Source: Akkermansiaceae bacterium (GTDB lineage Bacteria > Verrucomicrobiota > Verrucomicrobiia > Verrucomicrobiales > Akkermansiaceae). Taken from it: 40,768 nt of DNA. The position numbers and the translations under genes are program-made. The stretch's first letter is position 1. Every line of letters begins with the position of its first letter. The notes under the pieces were generated by a model. That model ran no database searches. It worked only from the letters and a program-made list of their open reading frames with translations, and was not told the DNA's origin. Below are positions 15,880-23,827 of this stretch, in pieces. Where the stretch lies: assembly GCA_025354565.1 (NCBI GenBank), contig JANXMQ010000001.1:1-40768 (forward strand), in the 5' to 3' direction.

Positions 15880-18800
15880 GCCTTATCCTCCTTGATGACG
15901 AGCCAGGTGACGAGTTCGAGATCGGTGTTTTCGTGGACCTGTTCCTGAGCATTGGGCAGGACGAACCCGCGCCCGGAGATGAGGCCGGAAGCGGCACGCT
16001 TGCGGAAGGTGGCGGCGAGTGAGTCCACGGCTTTTTGCAGCAGCATGTCGTAGGCTTTCATGTCGTTGCCGTGGTTGGTCTCTTGATCGAAGAGATTGCA
16101 GAGCTGGCCATGGGCTTCGGCTTTGCCAGCGCAAAGGATACGGTAGATGTCGAGAATCTGCTTCGGGTGGGCAAAGGTGAAGCGGACGTTGCCATCATCG
16201 AGGACGTAAACGAGGAAGTAGGGATGGAGCGGATTGATGGAATCGCTGGGACCGGGCTTGCCGTCCGCAGTTCCGCCGCGCATTCCCTCCTGCCGGAAAC
16301 AAAAGATCACGCCGGGGCCGATGGCTTTGTATTCGGGATGGGGTGGAACGCAGGTGTAAAGACCGAGCGGCGCGGATTCGAGAGCCTCCTTGTTCGCCTC
16401 AATGTATTTCAGGAGTTCCAGCCGGAAGTCATCGAGGGTGAACTCGGTTAGCGATACGCTGTCGCCAAGATCTTCGATGTCGAGGACTTCATCCTTGAGG
16501 CGGAGAAGTTGCTTGTCCCGGTAGCGGAGGTCTTCCGAGATGATGTCCTCGATTTCATCATTCGTTAGAGGATTGTCCGCGAAAGTAGCGGAGAGGTCCA
16601 CCAGGGCCATACGGGCTTCGACGCGGTTCTTGAGGTTGATGTATTTGTTGAGGTCTTCAGTGGGCCAGAAATTGACGAGATGCACCGCATGACTCTTGCT
16701 ACCGATCCGGTCGATCCGGCCAAAGCGCTGGATGATGCGGACGGGATTCCAATGGATGTCGTAATTGACGAGGTAATCGCAGTCCTGAAGGTTTTGGCCC
16801 TCGCTGATGCAGTCGGTGGCAATGAGCAAATCGATTTCACCCTGCTGCGGCATAGAAGGAATCTTGGCGCGATTCTTTGCCCTCGGTGAGAAGTTGGTGA
16901 GGATGTGGTCGAAGGCGCTTTGGCCAAAGGAGGCATGGGTATTGCCGCCACCGCAAACGAGGGCCATGTGAATGCCGAGATCCTTGGTCCCCCATTCAAG
17001 AAGCGATTTGTAGAGGTAGGTGGCGGTATCGGCGAACGCCGTGAAGACGAGGACTTTTCGGTTTGGTTCGCCGAGTTTGTTAGTTGTGGGCTTGGCGACC
17101 TTGGCGGCGATGAGTTTTTTGAGTTCGGCGAGTTTCGCGTCGGTGTCTGGCGTGACGTTTTGCGCGGCATTGTGGAGGATGCGGAGCTGGTCCTTGTCGA
17201 TCTTGAGTGCTTTGAGCCAGCCGTCATCCCCATCCAAGCGGAGATGATCCAACCTGAATTTCAATTTTCCACCGACGAGCATGGCTTCATCGAGTTCCTC
17301 GTCCTGACCTGGATCGCCGAGATCGAGCTCTAACTCGTCTGACTCTGGATTTTGATTCGGCGTTGCTTGAAAATTTTTGATCTTCCGCTCCAAATGCTCT
17401 ATGCGGTCGATGGTGCGTTCCATCGTGATTTCAAACGACTTCACCGAACTTTCAAGGCGCTTGAGAAAGTTCACCTTCATCATGCCGATGAGGTGATTCT
17501 CACTAACAATTTGGGAGAATGGCGAGGTTCCTCTATTCTCGTAACCCGACTTGAATTCATCTTTGACGTAAAATGACGGGTTGAACAGCGAGAGCTTGTA
17601 ACCGCTAATTTCGTCGTTGAGCTTGTCGTAGGAGAGAAAGCGCCCATGCAGGTCGATATCAGGATAGACGGAAACGGGCTTCTCACGCTTAGGGAAACCG
17701 CCGAGCTGGGCAATGGTGGCTTTGTAGTATTTCTGGATGTGCTTGCGCGAGCGGGCGATTGTTAGCTCGTCGAGGAGCTTGAAAAAGGAGGCGTTGAGCT
17801 TGTCCAGCAGTTCGCTCGTCTTGCGCTCGTCACCGTGTTGTTTCGCCCAGTGGGTGAAGACCTTCTGTGCGGAAGCGAGAGTTTCCTTGAGACTGGCGAT
17901 GCCGAGAGATTCAGAGAAAGCGTCGTCGCGGTTTTCGGTGAGGAAATAAATCTGGTTGCGGAGATCCTTGAGGTCGTTGTTGACCGGAGTGGCAGAGAGC
18001 AACAGCACCTTGGTGCGGACACCGGCTTTGATGATGTCGTCCATGAGCAACTGATAACGGCTCTTGCGTATGATGTTTCCTTCCTCGTCTTTTTTGCCTG
18101 GGGTGTTGTTGCGGAAGTTGTGCGACTCGTCGATGACAACGAGGTCGTAATTTCCCCACATGAGGTGTTCCAGATTGATGTCACCGGTGAAACCGATTTT
18201 CCCACGACTGAGGTCAGTGTGGGAGAGCACGTCATAGCGGAAGCGGTCCGAGACGAACGGATTGAGCAGGCTGTGAGCCGTGTAAACCGTCCAGTTTTCG
18301 CGAAGTTTCTTCGGACAGAGAACGAGGACGCGCTCGTTTTTCAGCTCGAAATACTTGATGACAGCGAGGGCCTCGTAGGTTTTCCCCAAACCGACGCTGT
18401 CGGCAATGATGCAGCCATTGTGCCGAAGGATTTTGTTGATGGCTCCCTTGGCTCCGTCCTTCTGGAACTCGAACAAAGTTTTCCACACCTCGGTTTCAAA
18501 CAGGCTGGTTTTCCCCAAGTCCACGTCGGTTTTGCCGATGTCGCCGAGGAATTTCTCAAAGATATGATAGAGCGTCTTGTAGTAGATGAACTCGGGGGAG
18601 TTGTTGTCGTAAAGCTGCTTGAGGTAGTTGAGAACGTCTTGCTTCACGTCCTTCACAAGATCCTCACTGCCCCAAAGCTCCTCGAACCATCGCTTAAGTT
18701 CCTGACGGTCGCGGTTGCCATCGACGACGAGGTTCAGCTCGATATTATTGCCGGCGTTACCCAACCCAAGGCCGCGAACGGTGAAGTTAGAACTCCCAAG

Positions 18801-19223
18801 GATGGCCGAGTCCACCCCGGCGGTATCGACGTGATACATTTTTCCATGCAGGAGGTTGGATTGTTTGATGGTTTTGATGTCCACCTTCTGCTCAATCCAA
18901 GCGGCGCACTCCATGGCGACGCGCTTTTGCTGGAGCTTGTTGGCGAGATCCAGGCCCTTGGCGTCGATGATGAAGGATTTCTTCTCGGTCTTGCTCGGGT
19001 CGAGGCGATTGATGAAGGAGGGTTCGCCGAAGAGGAAATTGAGATGGTCGATGCCGTCGAGCGAGTCCTTGAGGGCATCGTAAGCGTAAATGGTGAAGTA
19101 GGCGGAAACGACCGAGAGCTTCGAGCCGTCGCGGATTTTGTCTCTCAGAAAGTCGGCGACGCTCCCTCGCGTGTGATTATCACGAAGGCCGGAATCGTTT
19201 GGCAGGTTGAGCGTTTGATTCAT
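15876..19223 (-). CDS. SNF2-family helicase with N-terminal phospholipase-D-like domain
   Basis: A 1115-residue first gene of the defence operon. Residues about 30-190 form a PLD-like domain with one HKD-type motif: HGKMYHV (His126, Lys128) followed by AILGSSNFTVRGL (Gly143, Ser145, Asn146). In several nuclease families this fold cleaves DNA as a dimer. The SNF2 motor follows: IIADSVGLGKT (Lys281 in motif I), VVIDESHNF (365-368, motif II), LLLSATPVNND (410-413, motif III), and QRFGRIDRIGS near 830 (motif VI). An acidic insert with coiled coil (around 600-650) separates the two motor lobes. It would translocate on DNA and may cut. DISARM class 1 also combines an SNF2 helicase, an adenine methylase and a PLD protein, but here PLD and SNF2 are one chain and DrmA/DrmB are absent. 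Confidence 0.9.
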   Translation of the reverse strand: MNQTLNLPNDSGLRDNHTRGSVADFLRDKIRDGSKLSVVSAYFTIYAYDALKDSLDGIDHLNFLFGEPSFINRLDPSKTEKKSFIIDAKGLDLANKLQQKRVAMECAAWIEQKVDIKTIKQSNLLHGKMYHVDTAGVDSAILGSSNFTVRGLGLGNAGNNIELNLVVDGNRDRQELKRWFEELWGSEDLVKDVKQDVLNYLKQLYDNNSPEFIYYKTLYHIFEKFLGDIGKTDVDLGKTSLFETEVWKTLFEFQKDGAKGAINKILRHNGCIIADSVGLGKTYEALAVIKYFELKNERVLVLCPKKLRENWTVYTAHSLLNPFVSDRFRYDVLSHTDLSRGKIGFTGDINLEHLMWGNYDLVVIDESHNFRNNTPGKKDEEGNIIRKSRYQLLMDDIIKAGVRTKVLLLSATPVNNDLKDLRNQIYFLTENRDDAFSESLGIASLKETLASAQKVFTHWAKQHGDERKTSELLDKLNASFFKLLDELTIARSRKHIQKYYKATIAQLGGFPKREKPVSVYPDIDLHGRFLSYDKLNDEISGYKLSLFNPSFYVKDEFKSGYENRGTSPFSQIVSENHLIGMMKVNFLKRLESSVKSFEITMERTIDRIEHLERKIKNFQATPNQNPESDELELDLGDPGQDEELDEAMLVGGKLKFRLDHLRLDGDDGWLKALKIDKDQLRILHNAAQNVTPDTDAKLAELKKLIAAKVAKPTTNKLGEPNRKVLVFTAFADTATYLYKSLLEWGTKDLGIHMALVCGGGNTHASFGQSAFDHILTNFSPRAKNRAKIPSMPQQGEIDLLIATDCISEGQNLQDCDYLVNYDIHWNPVRIIQRFGRIDRIGSKSHAVHLVNFWPTEDLNKYINLKNRVEARMALVDLSATFADNPLTNDEIEDIISEDLRYRDKQLLRLKDEVLDIEDLGDSVSLTEFTLDDFRLELLKYIEANKEALESAPLGLYTCVPPHPEYKAIGPGVIFCFRQEGMRGGTADGKPGPSDSINPLHPYFLVYVLDDGNVRFTFAHPKQILDIYRILCAGKAEAHGQLCNLFDQETNHGNDMKAYDMLLQKAVDSLAATFRKRAASGLISGRGFVLPNAQEQVHENTDLELVTWLVIKEDKA

Positions 19224-19638
19224 CGCGGGGTGAAGAAAGAACAGAAGGACGGATCATCTGTGGCTTCCACCCGTCTCTGCGCCCCGCATTCCAGCCTAAC
19301 GGCAACAGCGAGGGAAGCAGGATTTGACCGAACGAGTGAATTTGATCTCTATTGAGATGGCGATGTGCCTGAACTACCAACCTTAATTTGCAGGGACATG
19401 AATTTCAGACAAGGCAGGGGGAATCCGTCGCGCAGGACGTTTCCAGGAATTGCTAGAAGGTGTTCCTTTACTCCCGAGCTGTGGAGGTCGAGTTGCGGCT
19501 TACTTGAAAGCGTCAAACATCAAAAAAGAGTTGAGAATTGCTGTGGAAGTCCGGTCGGGAACTGCCGGAAAACTGCCGGAGCTAAAATTTCAACGGTTTG
19601 CGAAAAGTCAAAATCCACGGTGTAACTCGTTGAAATAG
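19224..19638. other. Right end of the element, non-coding
   Basis: About 415 bp between the helicase start and the right attachment repeat. It must contain the promoter of the minus-strand defence operon, though I see no convincing -35/-10 pair. It holds the right copy of the 22-bp subterminal repeat. A 62-codon open frame on the plus strand (19450-19638) ends exactly at the attachment repeat and encodes AGKLPE within the repeat, as the integrase N-terminus does. I regard it as a by-product of the repeat and not as a gene. Confidence 0.5.
19560..19581. repeat. Right copy of 22-bp subterminal repeat
   Basis: Exact, same-orientation copy of 2485-2506 (tandem ACTGCCGGA units), lying 57 bp inside the right attachment repeat. 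Together with the left copy it marks the two ends of the element and probably binds integrase or the small HTH protein. Confidence 0.6.
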
Positions 19639-19686
19639 AGGAAGTACGAGGACTGGGACTCGAACCCAGGACCAATTGATTAAAAG
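19639..19686. repeat. Right attachment repeat inside tRNA-Lys
   Basis: Exact 48-bp match to 2295-2342. It covers the tRNA-Lys 3' portion from the anticodon loop to a few bases past the discriminator. Crossover within it preserves a working tRNA after integration. Confidence 0.9.
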
Positions 19687-19717
19687 CCAACTGCTCTACC
19701 GACTGAGCTATCCTCGC
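19645..19717 (-). tRNA. tRNA-Lys (anticodon TTT)
   Basis: A 73-nt cloverleaf read on the minus strand. The acceptor arm GCGAGGA pairs with TCCTCGT, the D arm is GCTC/GAGC, the anticodon loop is CTTTTAA with anticodon TTT, the T arm is CTGGG-TTCGAGT-CCCAG, and the discriminator is A. CCA is not encoded (CTT follows). Its 3' two-thirds double as the right attachment repeat of the integrated element, whose interior begins immediately downstream of the tRNA. Confidence 0.95.
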
Positions 19718-19743
19718 CTTCATTTCCCGCGTGCGGGGCGGGA

Positions 19744-19772
19744 CGAATAAAAGCCTAGGGCGGGCTTGGCAA
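19744..19772 (-). promoter_or_regulatory. Candidate promoter of tRNA-Lys
   Basis: On the minus strand TTGCCA (19772-19767) and TATTCG (19749-19744) are 17 bp apart, and the tRNA begins about 27 bp after the -10 element. A GC-rich stretch follows the -10 box, as is common at stable-RNA promoters. Assigned from spacing and similarity only. Confidence 0.35.
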
Positions 19773-19841
19773 GCTGATTCTTGGAAAAAATCTGGGGATT
19801 CGTGGGTTTTTCGCAGGAATCAACACAAGTGTTAGAATCGG

Positions 19842-20696
19842 CTAATAGCGCTTGGGCAGGTGCCAGCGGAGGGAGTCCTCATACATGGACTCATACATGG
19901 ACTTGAAACCGGGGAGTTGTTGGTCGATCTTCTCAATCAAAGCTGGATCGTTGGCGGGAGGGAGGACGAGCGTGTGCAGTTGGGCCGCGCCAAAAAACAA
20001 GAAAATCAGGGCGACGAGGCGGAGCGGATGGAGCGGTTCCGCCGTCACGCGGTGGCCGCCTGAGTAGTCCCAAAGTGTGACACCAAGGCGCTTGGCGGTG
20101 AACAGGCTGAGGGCTTGGCAAAATACCGCGAGCAGTCCCCAGCCGAAACCGACGCCGGTGAACATGACCCGCAACGCACGGCTGATGGCCGCCGCGAGAT
20201 CGAGCCGGGAGCCATCTTTGTTCACAACGTGGAGTCCTAACAACCACTTGCCTGGCGTGGTGCCGTAGTGCTGGATGAGTAGGGCTTCTAAGGCGAACCA
20301 TGGCACATAATGAAGGAACATCACCCAGGGATTGAGCAAGGCGAACTCGATGTTCTGGCGGCAGGCCCACATACCGATCCACCAGACGCCGGAGTAGAGG
20401 ATCAGATCGAACCAACGGGCACAAAATCGCCGGAAATAGCGGGGTTTCTCGGGCAGCGGCGGCGGCGTGGTGCGGGCACCGATTGATGGAATTTCCGGCT
20501 CCGGTGGCGCAGGCGTAGCGGCCATCTCGAACTCGCGGGTGAAGAGGTCGATCTCGATCAACGGTTGCCACGCGCTGAGGCCCGCGTGCCAGGCGGGAGT
20601 GCTCGCGGGCAGCTCGCCGAGTTCGATTTTCCGACGGACCTCGTAGTCGTGGATAGGGCCGATTTTCTCGCAGTCGCGGATGATCCAGATGTCCAT
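19842..20696 (-). CDS. GYF-domain and RDD-family membrane protein
   Basis: A 284-residue protein. Residues 1-52 form a bacterial GYF_2-type domain (MDIWIIRDCEKIGPIHDYEV, then AWHAGLSAWQPL) that would bind proline-rich or other peptide partners in the cytoplasm. A Pro-rich linker (about 60-85) joins it to an RDD domain: RRFCARWFDLIL carries the Arg and Asp that give the family its name, and GTTPGKWLLGLHVV is the second signature. About four hydrophobic segments lie between residues 90 and 235. RDD proteins are small inner-membrane proteins of uncertain, possibly transport, function. It starts only 3 bp after the LolC/E-type permease gene and is probably co-transcribed. Confidence 0.8.
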   Translation of the reverse strand: MDIWIIRDCEKIGPIHDYEVRRKIELGELPASTPAWHAGLSAWQPLIEIDLFTREFEMAATPAPPEPEIPSIGARTTPPPLPEKPRYFRRFCARWFDLILYSGVWWIGMWACRQNIEFALLNPWVMFLHYVPWFALEALLIQHYGTTPGKWLLGLHVVNKDGSRLDLAAAISRALRVMFTGVGFGWGLLAVFCQALSLFTAKRLGVTLWDYSGGHRVTAEPLHPLRLVALIFLFFGAAQLHTLVLPPANDPALIEKIDQQLPGFKSMYESMYEDSLRWHLPKRY

Positions 20697-20699
20697 GAG

Positions 20700-22370
20700 T
20701 TAGAGATTCCGCAGGGATTTGGCCGCATCACTGCGGGCCGCGAAAAAGGCGGGGACGAGGGCGGCAAGCGAGCAGAGAACGAATGCCATGAGGGCGAAAA
20801 TGGCCTGTTCCCATGGGTTATTATGGGCGGGCAGGATGTTGAAACCGGTGAACGAGGAGGTGAAAGGATCGAAGCCGACGCCCCTCAGAAACGCTTGGAT
20901 GCCGCCGCGGAAATGGATAACTACGCGACCGAGACCAACGCCAAGAACGGCCCCGAGTGTGCCGAGGATCATCCCCTGATAGAGGAAGACTCGGACGATT
21001 TGGTTAGGTGCGGCACCGAGGGCTTTCATCACGCCGATTTCCCGCCGCTTCTGGATGGTGACGGTGAACATGACAGCCATCATCGAGAAGGCGGAAATGA
21101 GAATGATGAACGAGAGCATGAAATACATCATGCCACGCTGTTGTTCGATTAGTGAGAAAAAGGTCTGATATTGCTGGCCCCAGGTGACGAGCGACCACTC
21201 TGGGCCGAGGGTTTTTCTGGCCTCGATGGCGAAGGCCTCCGCATTGTAGGGGTTGTCCAAACGCAGAGCGATGCCTTGCACGGACTGGCCGATTCCCGCG
21301 AGATTCTGGGCGAGGGGCAGCGGCACGAAGAGGTCGGGCGTGACGGCCATTTGCGATGCCTGATAGACCCCGATGACCTGCGCTTCTTTGGGCAGGATCA
21401 CGGTTTTGAGATTTTTCAGGGTTTCGGCGTCCATCTTTTCCGCATCGGTGGTGTCGAGGTCGGTTAGGGATTTTTCAATGACGGCTTTGGCGTCTGCGGT
21501 GAACCGAAAAACTTGGGCGGAGTCATCTTTTTTCGAGCCGTCCATGGCGACGAGGATCCCGTATAACAGCTTTTTCTCAGGTTCGCGGATGGCCTCGGCA
21601 TAGATCGAATAGAGCGCGGGATACGCCTCGCGGTAAGCGGCGAAGGGCAGACTGGGATTTGCGCTATCGCCCTGCCAGCCATGACGCAGGAGATTCGATG
21701 CGTTTTTCCAGACATCGGCAAATGCGGTGCGCACGGGCGGATTTTCCGTGGCCTTGTAGGCGCGCATGACGGATTCGAAATTGCGGGTCGAGTAGAGCCG
21801 GATCTGATCGCCGACGCCGATCTGGAACTGCTCGGCGAGGATCGAGGAAATGACCACCCGGTCGTCGAGGCCGAGGTCGGCAGTGGAGGTGGGGAATTTC
21901 GCTAGATCTAACATTTTTGTGATCCCCGCGATTTGAGTTGGGTCGGTGGTGTCGATGCCGCGGAACAGGACCGGACGTTGCGAGGACTGGACATCGATGA
22001 TCACGTTGTCCGAGACGTAAGCGGTCGCGGCTTCGACATGGGGCAGGGTTTTCGCGTGAGCCGCCGCGTCCGCCCATTCGGTCATCCGGCCATCCGGGCC
22101 GTCCACTGTCTGCTGGCTGAGTAAGACGTGTGGAGTGAATCCGAGCAGACGGTCTTTCACGTTGCGTTCCAGACCGGAATAAACGGCCATCACCACCACC
22201 AGAACCAACACACCAAGCATCACGCCGATGAGGGAAATGAGGCTGAAGGATGACAACACCGAGCGGCGGGGATTGAGATACCGCCGGGCGAGTAAGAGGC
22301 TGAATGAACGTCGTTTGATGCCGCTAGGTAGTCGCTTTCTGGCTGGCTGGCAAGTGAAGCGGTGAATCAA
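20700..22370 (-). CDS. LolC/LolE-type ABC transporter permease
   Basis: A 556-residue inner-membrane permease of the FtsX/MacB class, most like LolC/E, which release lipoproteins from the inner membrane for transport to the outer membrane. SLLLARRYLNPRRS precedes the first membrane helix (about 38-62). A large periplasmic region (about 65-400) follows, then three C-terminal helices. The cytoplasmic RREIGVMKALGAAPNQI loop is the family hallmark. Length exceeds the ~400 residues of E. coli LolC because the periplasmic part is enlarged. No ATG precedes the conserved region, so a TTG at 22370 is the only reasonable start before an upstream stop. No LolD-type ATPase gene is adjacent. Confidence 0.85.
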   Translation of the reverse strand: MIHRFTCQPARKRLPSGIKRRSFSLLLARRYLNPRRSVLSSFSLISLIGVMLGVLVLVVVMAVYSGLERNVKDRLLGFTPHVLLSQQTVDGPDGRMTEWADAAAHAKTLPHVEAATAYVSDNVIIDVQSSQRPVLFRGIDTTDPTQIAGITKMLDLAKFPTSTADLGLDDRVVISSILAEQFQIGVGDQIRLYSTRNFESVMRAYKATENPPVRTAFADVWKNASNLLRHGWQGDSANPSLPFAAYREAYPALYSIYAEAIREPEKKLLYGILVAMDGSKKDDSAQVFRFTADAKAVIEKSLTDLDTTDAEKMDAETLKNLKTVILPKEAQVIGVYQASQMAVTPDLFVPLPLAQNLAGIGQSVQGIALRLDNPYNAEAFAIEARKTLGPEWSLVTWGQQYQTFFSLIEQQRGMMYFMLSFIILISAFSMMAVMFTVTIQKRREIGVMKALGAAPNQIVRVFLYQGMILGTLGAVLGVGLGRVVIHFRGGIQAFLRGVGFDPFTSSFTGFNILPAHNNPWEQAIFALMAFVLCSLAALVPAFFAARSDAAKSLRNL

Positions 22371-22452
22371 TCTACAGCCGACAGTTCGATCATCCGATCA
22401 GTAATCGTTAGATCAAATAAATCCCGCCGTCCAATAACACCTCGCCGACACA

Positions 22453-22617
22453 ATGAAGAGAGTTGAAATGGCTCGCAACTTCATCAACTCGGCAGTCACC
22501 AGAGCCACGCAAAGAACCCAGCGATTCATCCGCTGGGTGCGCGTGCGAATTTACCAGCGGGTCCCCTGGAGCGAATCCGTCGCCCGCTTACGCCAACTCT
22601 GGACCCTGCAAACCTGA
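22453..22617 (+). CDS. Possible 54-aa Arg-rich protein
   Basis: ATG at 22453 to TGA at 22617. The product is strongly basic (RFIRWVRVRIYQRVPW in the middle) and amphipathic. It lies in decayed DNA, in the same frame as the broken secreted-protein gene after it, without a clear ribosome-binding site. It could be a small real gene or chance coding in a remnant. Confidence 0.25.
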   Translation: MKRVEMARNFINSAVTRATQRTQRFIRWVRVRIYQRVPWSESVARLRQLWTLQT

Positions 22618-22620
22618 GAG

Positions 22621-23521
22621 TTTTCCACACCGATCATTGTTAAAAATAGTTACATCGCGGCGGACACGAACGAGACCCAGTATCGGCCAGCCGGAATCAC
22701 CATGACGACAACCAATTTAGCCCCGGTCACGCTTGATGCCTTTCCCGTGGTGGGGGCCACGCGGGATACGACTCTGCGGACGCTAACAGGGTGGCAGCTA
22801 ACTAACAATTACGCCAGCTTTGTGTTTAAAGTGACCAGCCCAGCTTTTCAGAATGGTGCCCAGCCTAATGTAACGATCACCTTTTACTACCTAGAGGACA
22901 CGGATGGTGGCATGACGGTGGCCTATGATAGCTCGACCGGAGTGAAGACTGCAGCGACCTACTCGCTCGCCGCAGCGACAGGTGGATTCACAACCAAAAG
23001 CGTCACGGTGAACGATGCGCGTTTTGCGGGAACGAATGGGGACATCATCATCACGGTGAACAACCGACCCACTTGCGATCCGGTGCTGTTATATGTGTCC
23101 GTCCAGTCGGCCACTAATCCTGGGCGTGCCGCCTCAACTAACCGCCCTCCAAGCTTGGCGTCAGACTTACTTCGGCACTATTGTCGCCATTGGAACCGCC
23201 GCTGACCTGGCCGATCCAGATGGCGACGGCCTATCCAACTTGCTCGAATATTCGCTGGGTACAAATCCAGTGGATGCCGCATCGGTTCTGCCACCATCTT
23301 GCAGCACGACCGTCTCGCCAGCCCGGCTCGCACTCACTTTTTTCCGCGCCCGCAGCGACGTGACCTCTGTCGTCGAGGCATCATCCGAGCTTACTAACTG
23401 GTTTGGCATAGCCACCAACTCTGGCACGGTCGGCCAAAGCGTGACCGTAACGGACACTGTCAATATAACCGCAGCCGACACGCCGACACGCTTTCTACGT
23501 CTTCGCGTTACCTCACCTTGA
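22621..23521 (+). pseudogene. Frameshifted, 5'-truncated secreted protein with calcium-repeat C-terminus
   Basis: Two adjacent frames together make one protein. The first, open from 22618 and including an ATG at 22702, encodes a beta-rich carbohydrate-binding-like region (GWQLTNNYASFVFKVTSP; TNGDIIITVNNRP) and runs into nonsense after about 23120. The second, shifted by +1, supplies LTALQAWRQTYFGT, DPDGDGLSNLLEYSLGTNP (a thrombospondin-type-3/EF-hand-like calcium loop) and a VEASSELTNW...FLRLRVTSP ending that I associate with secreted Verrucomicrobiota proteins. No signal peptide remains and a stop lies just upstream, so both a frameshift around 23093-23150 and 5' loss are present. The original enzyme activity cannot be told. 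Confidence 0.65.
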
Positions 23522-23640
23522 GCACGGCCGGCATCCGCCACGCTGAGATCGACAACCTCCGCTTCCGCCACGCCGATCTGGACGAGCGCCAAGGATACAA
23601 AGCAAAAAAAATCGAAGCCACGTCGAGAGGGTCCCGGTAA
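23509..23640 (+). pseudogene. Shred of a tyrosine recombinase (Arg box)
   Basis: In a frame that overlaps the end of the preceding remnant, YLTLSTAGIRHAEIDNLRF followed by RHADLD matches the box-I region of tyrosine recombinases, where the catalytic Arg lies in a GLR..EI.NL pattern. The integrase of the nearby element has GLRRAEIDNLLW. Similarity covers only about 30 residues. The frame ends at 23640 and has no start. It looks like debris of an older integration event. Confidence 0.4.
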
Positions 23641-23682
23641 TCGAGTACCGTCGAAAGAGTCCGTCCCGGTAATCGGGCACTG
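23631..23682. repeat. Imperfect direct repeat, two copies 32 bp apart
   Basis: GTCCCGGTAATCGAGTACCG at 23631 and GTCCCGGTAATCGGGCACTG at 23663 match at 17 of 20 positions. They lie in the roughly 300-bp non-coding stretch between the recombinase shred and parB. The rest of that stretch (23683-23827) holds nothing I recognise. Confidence 0.5.
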
Positions 23683-23827
23683 TAAGCAACGATGATGACC
23701 CTAGGAAAGGTTCAGGCGTTTCTCCTCGCTTGGGCGAGATCGAGCGGGCGAAATGATGTTCCGAACTCCAGTTAGAATGCGCCGTCGAGCTTGCGCTTTG
23801 GCGTAGCTGCGGTGGCCATGGCGACCT

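Larger units (their letters stand above)
2295..19686. mobile_element. Integrative element in tRNA-Lys, with replication and defence modules
   Basis: Two identical 48-bp direct repeats (2295-2342 and 19639-19686) bound 17.4 kb. The right copy is the 3' part of an intact tRNA-Lys gene, as expected when a tyrosine recombinase integrates into a tRNA 3' end and rebuilds the gene. A tyrosine recombinase is the first gene inside the left end. Plus-strand genes 2438-8968 form a mobility and replication block (integrase, excisionase-like HTH, primase-like, DUF3987). Minus-strand genes 9059-19223 form a defence-type block. No structural, packaging or conjugation genes are visible, so transfer would depend on a helper phage or plasmid. 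A phage satellite or a mobilisable defence island are the two readings. Confidence 0.85.

Noticed and set aside
17835-19355. Open frame of about 500 codons opposite the helicase gene
   Set aside because: It mirrors the helicase codons, has no recognisable motif and lies wholly antisense to a gene with complete motifs.
19450-19638. 62-codon frame ending exactly at the right attachment repeat
   Set aside because: Its only link to the integrase is the 22-bp repeat; the rest shows no similarity, so it is probably not a gene.
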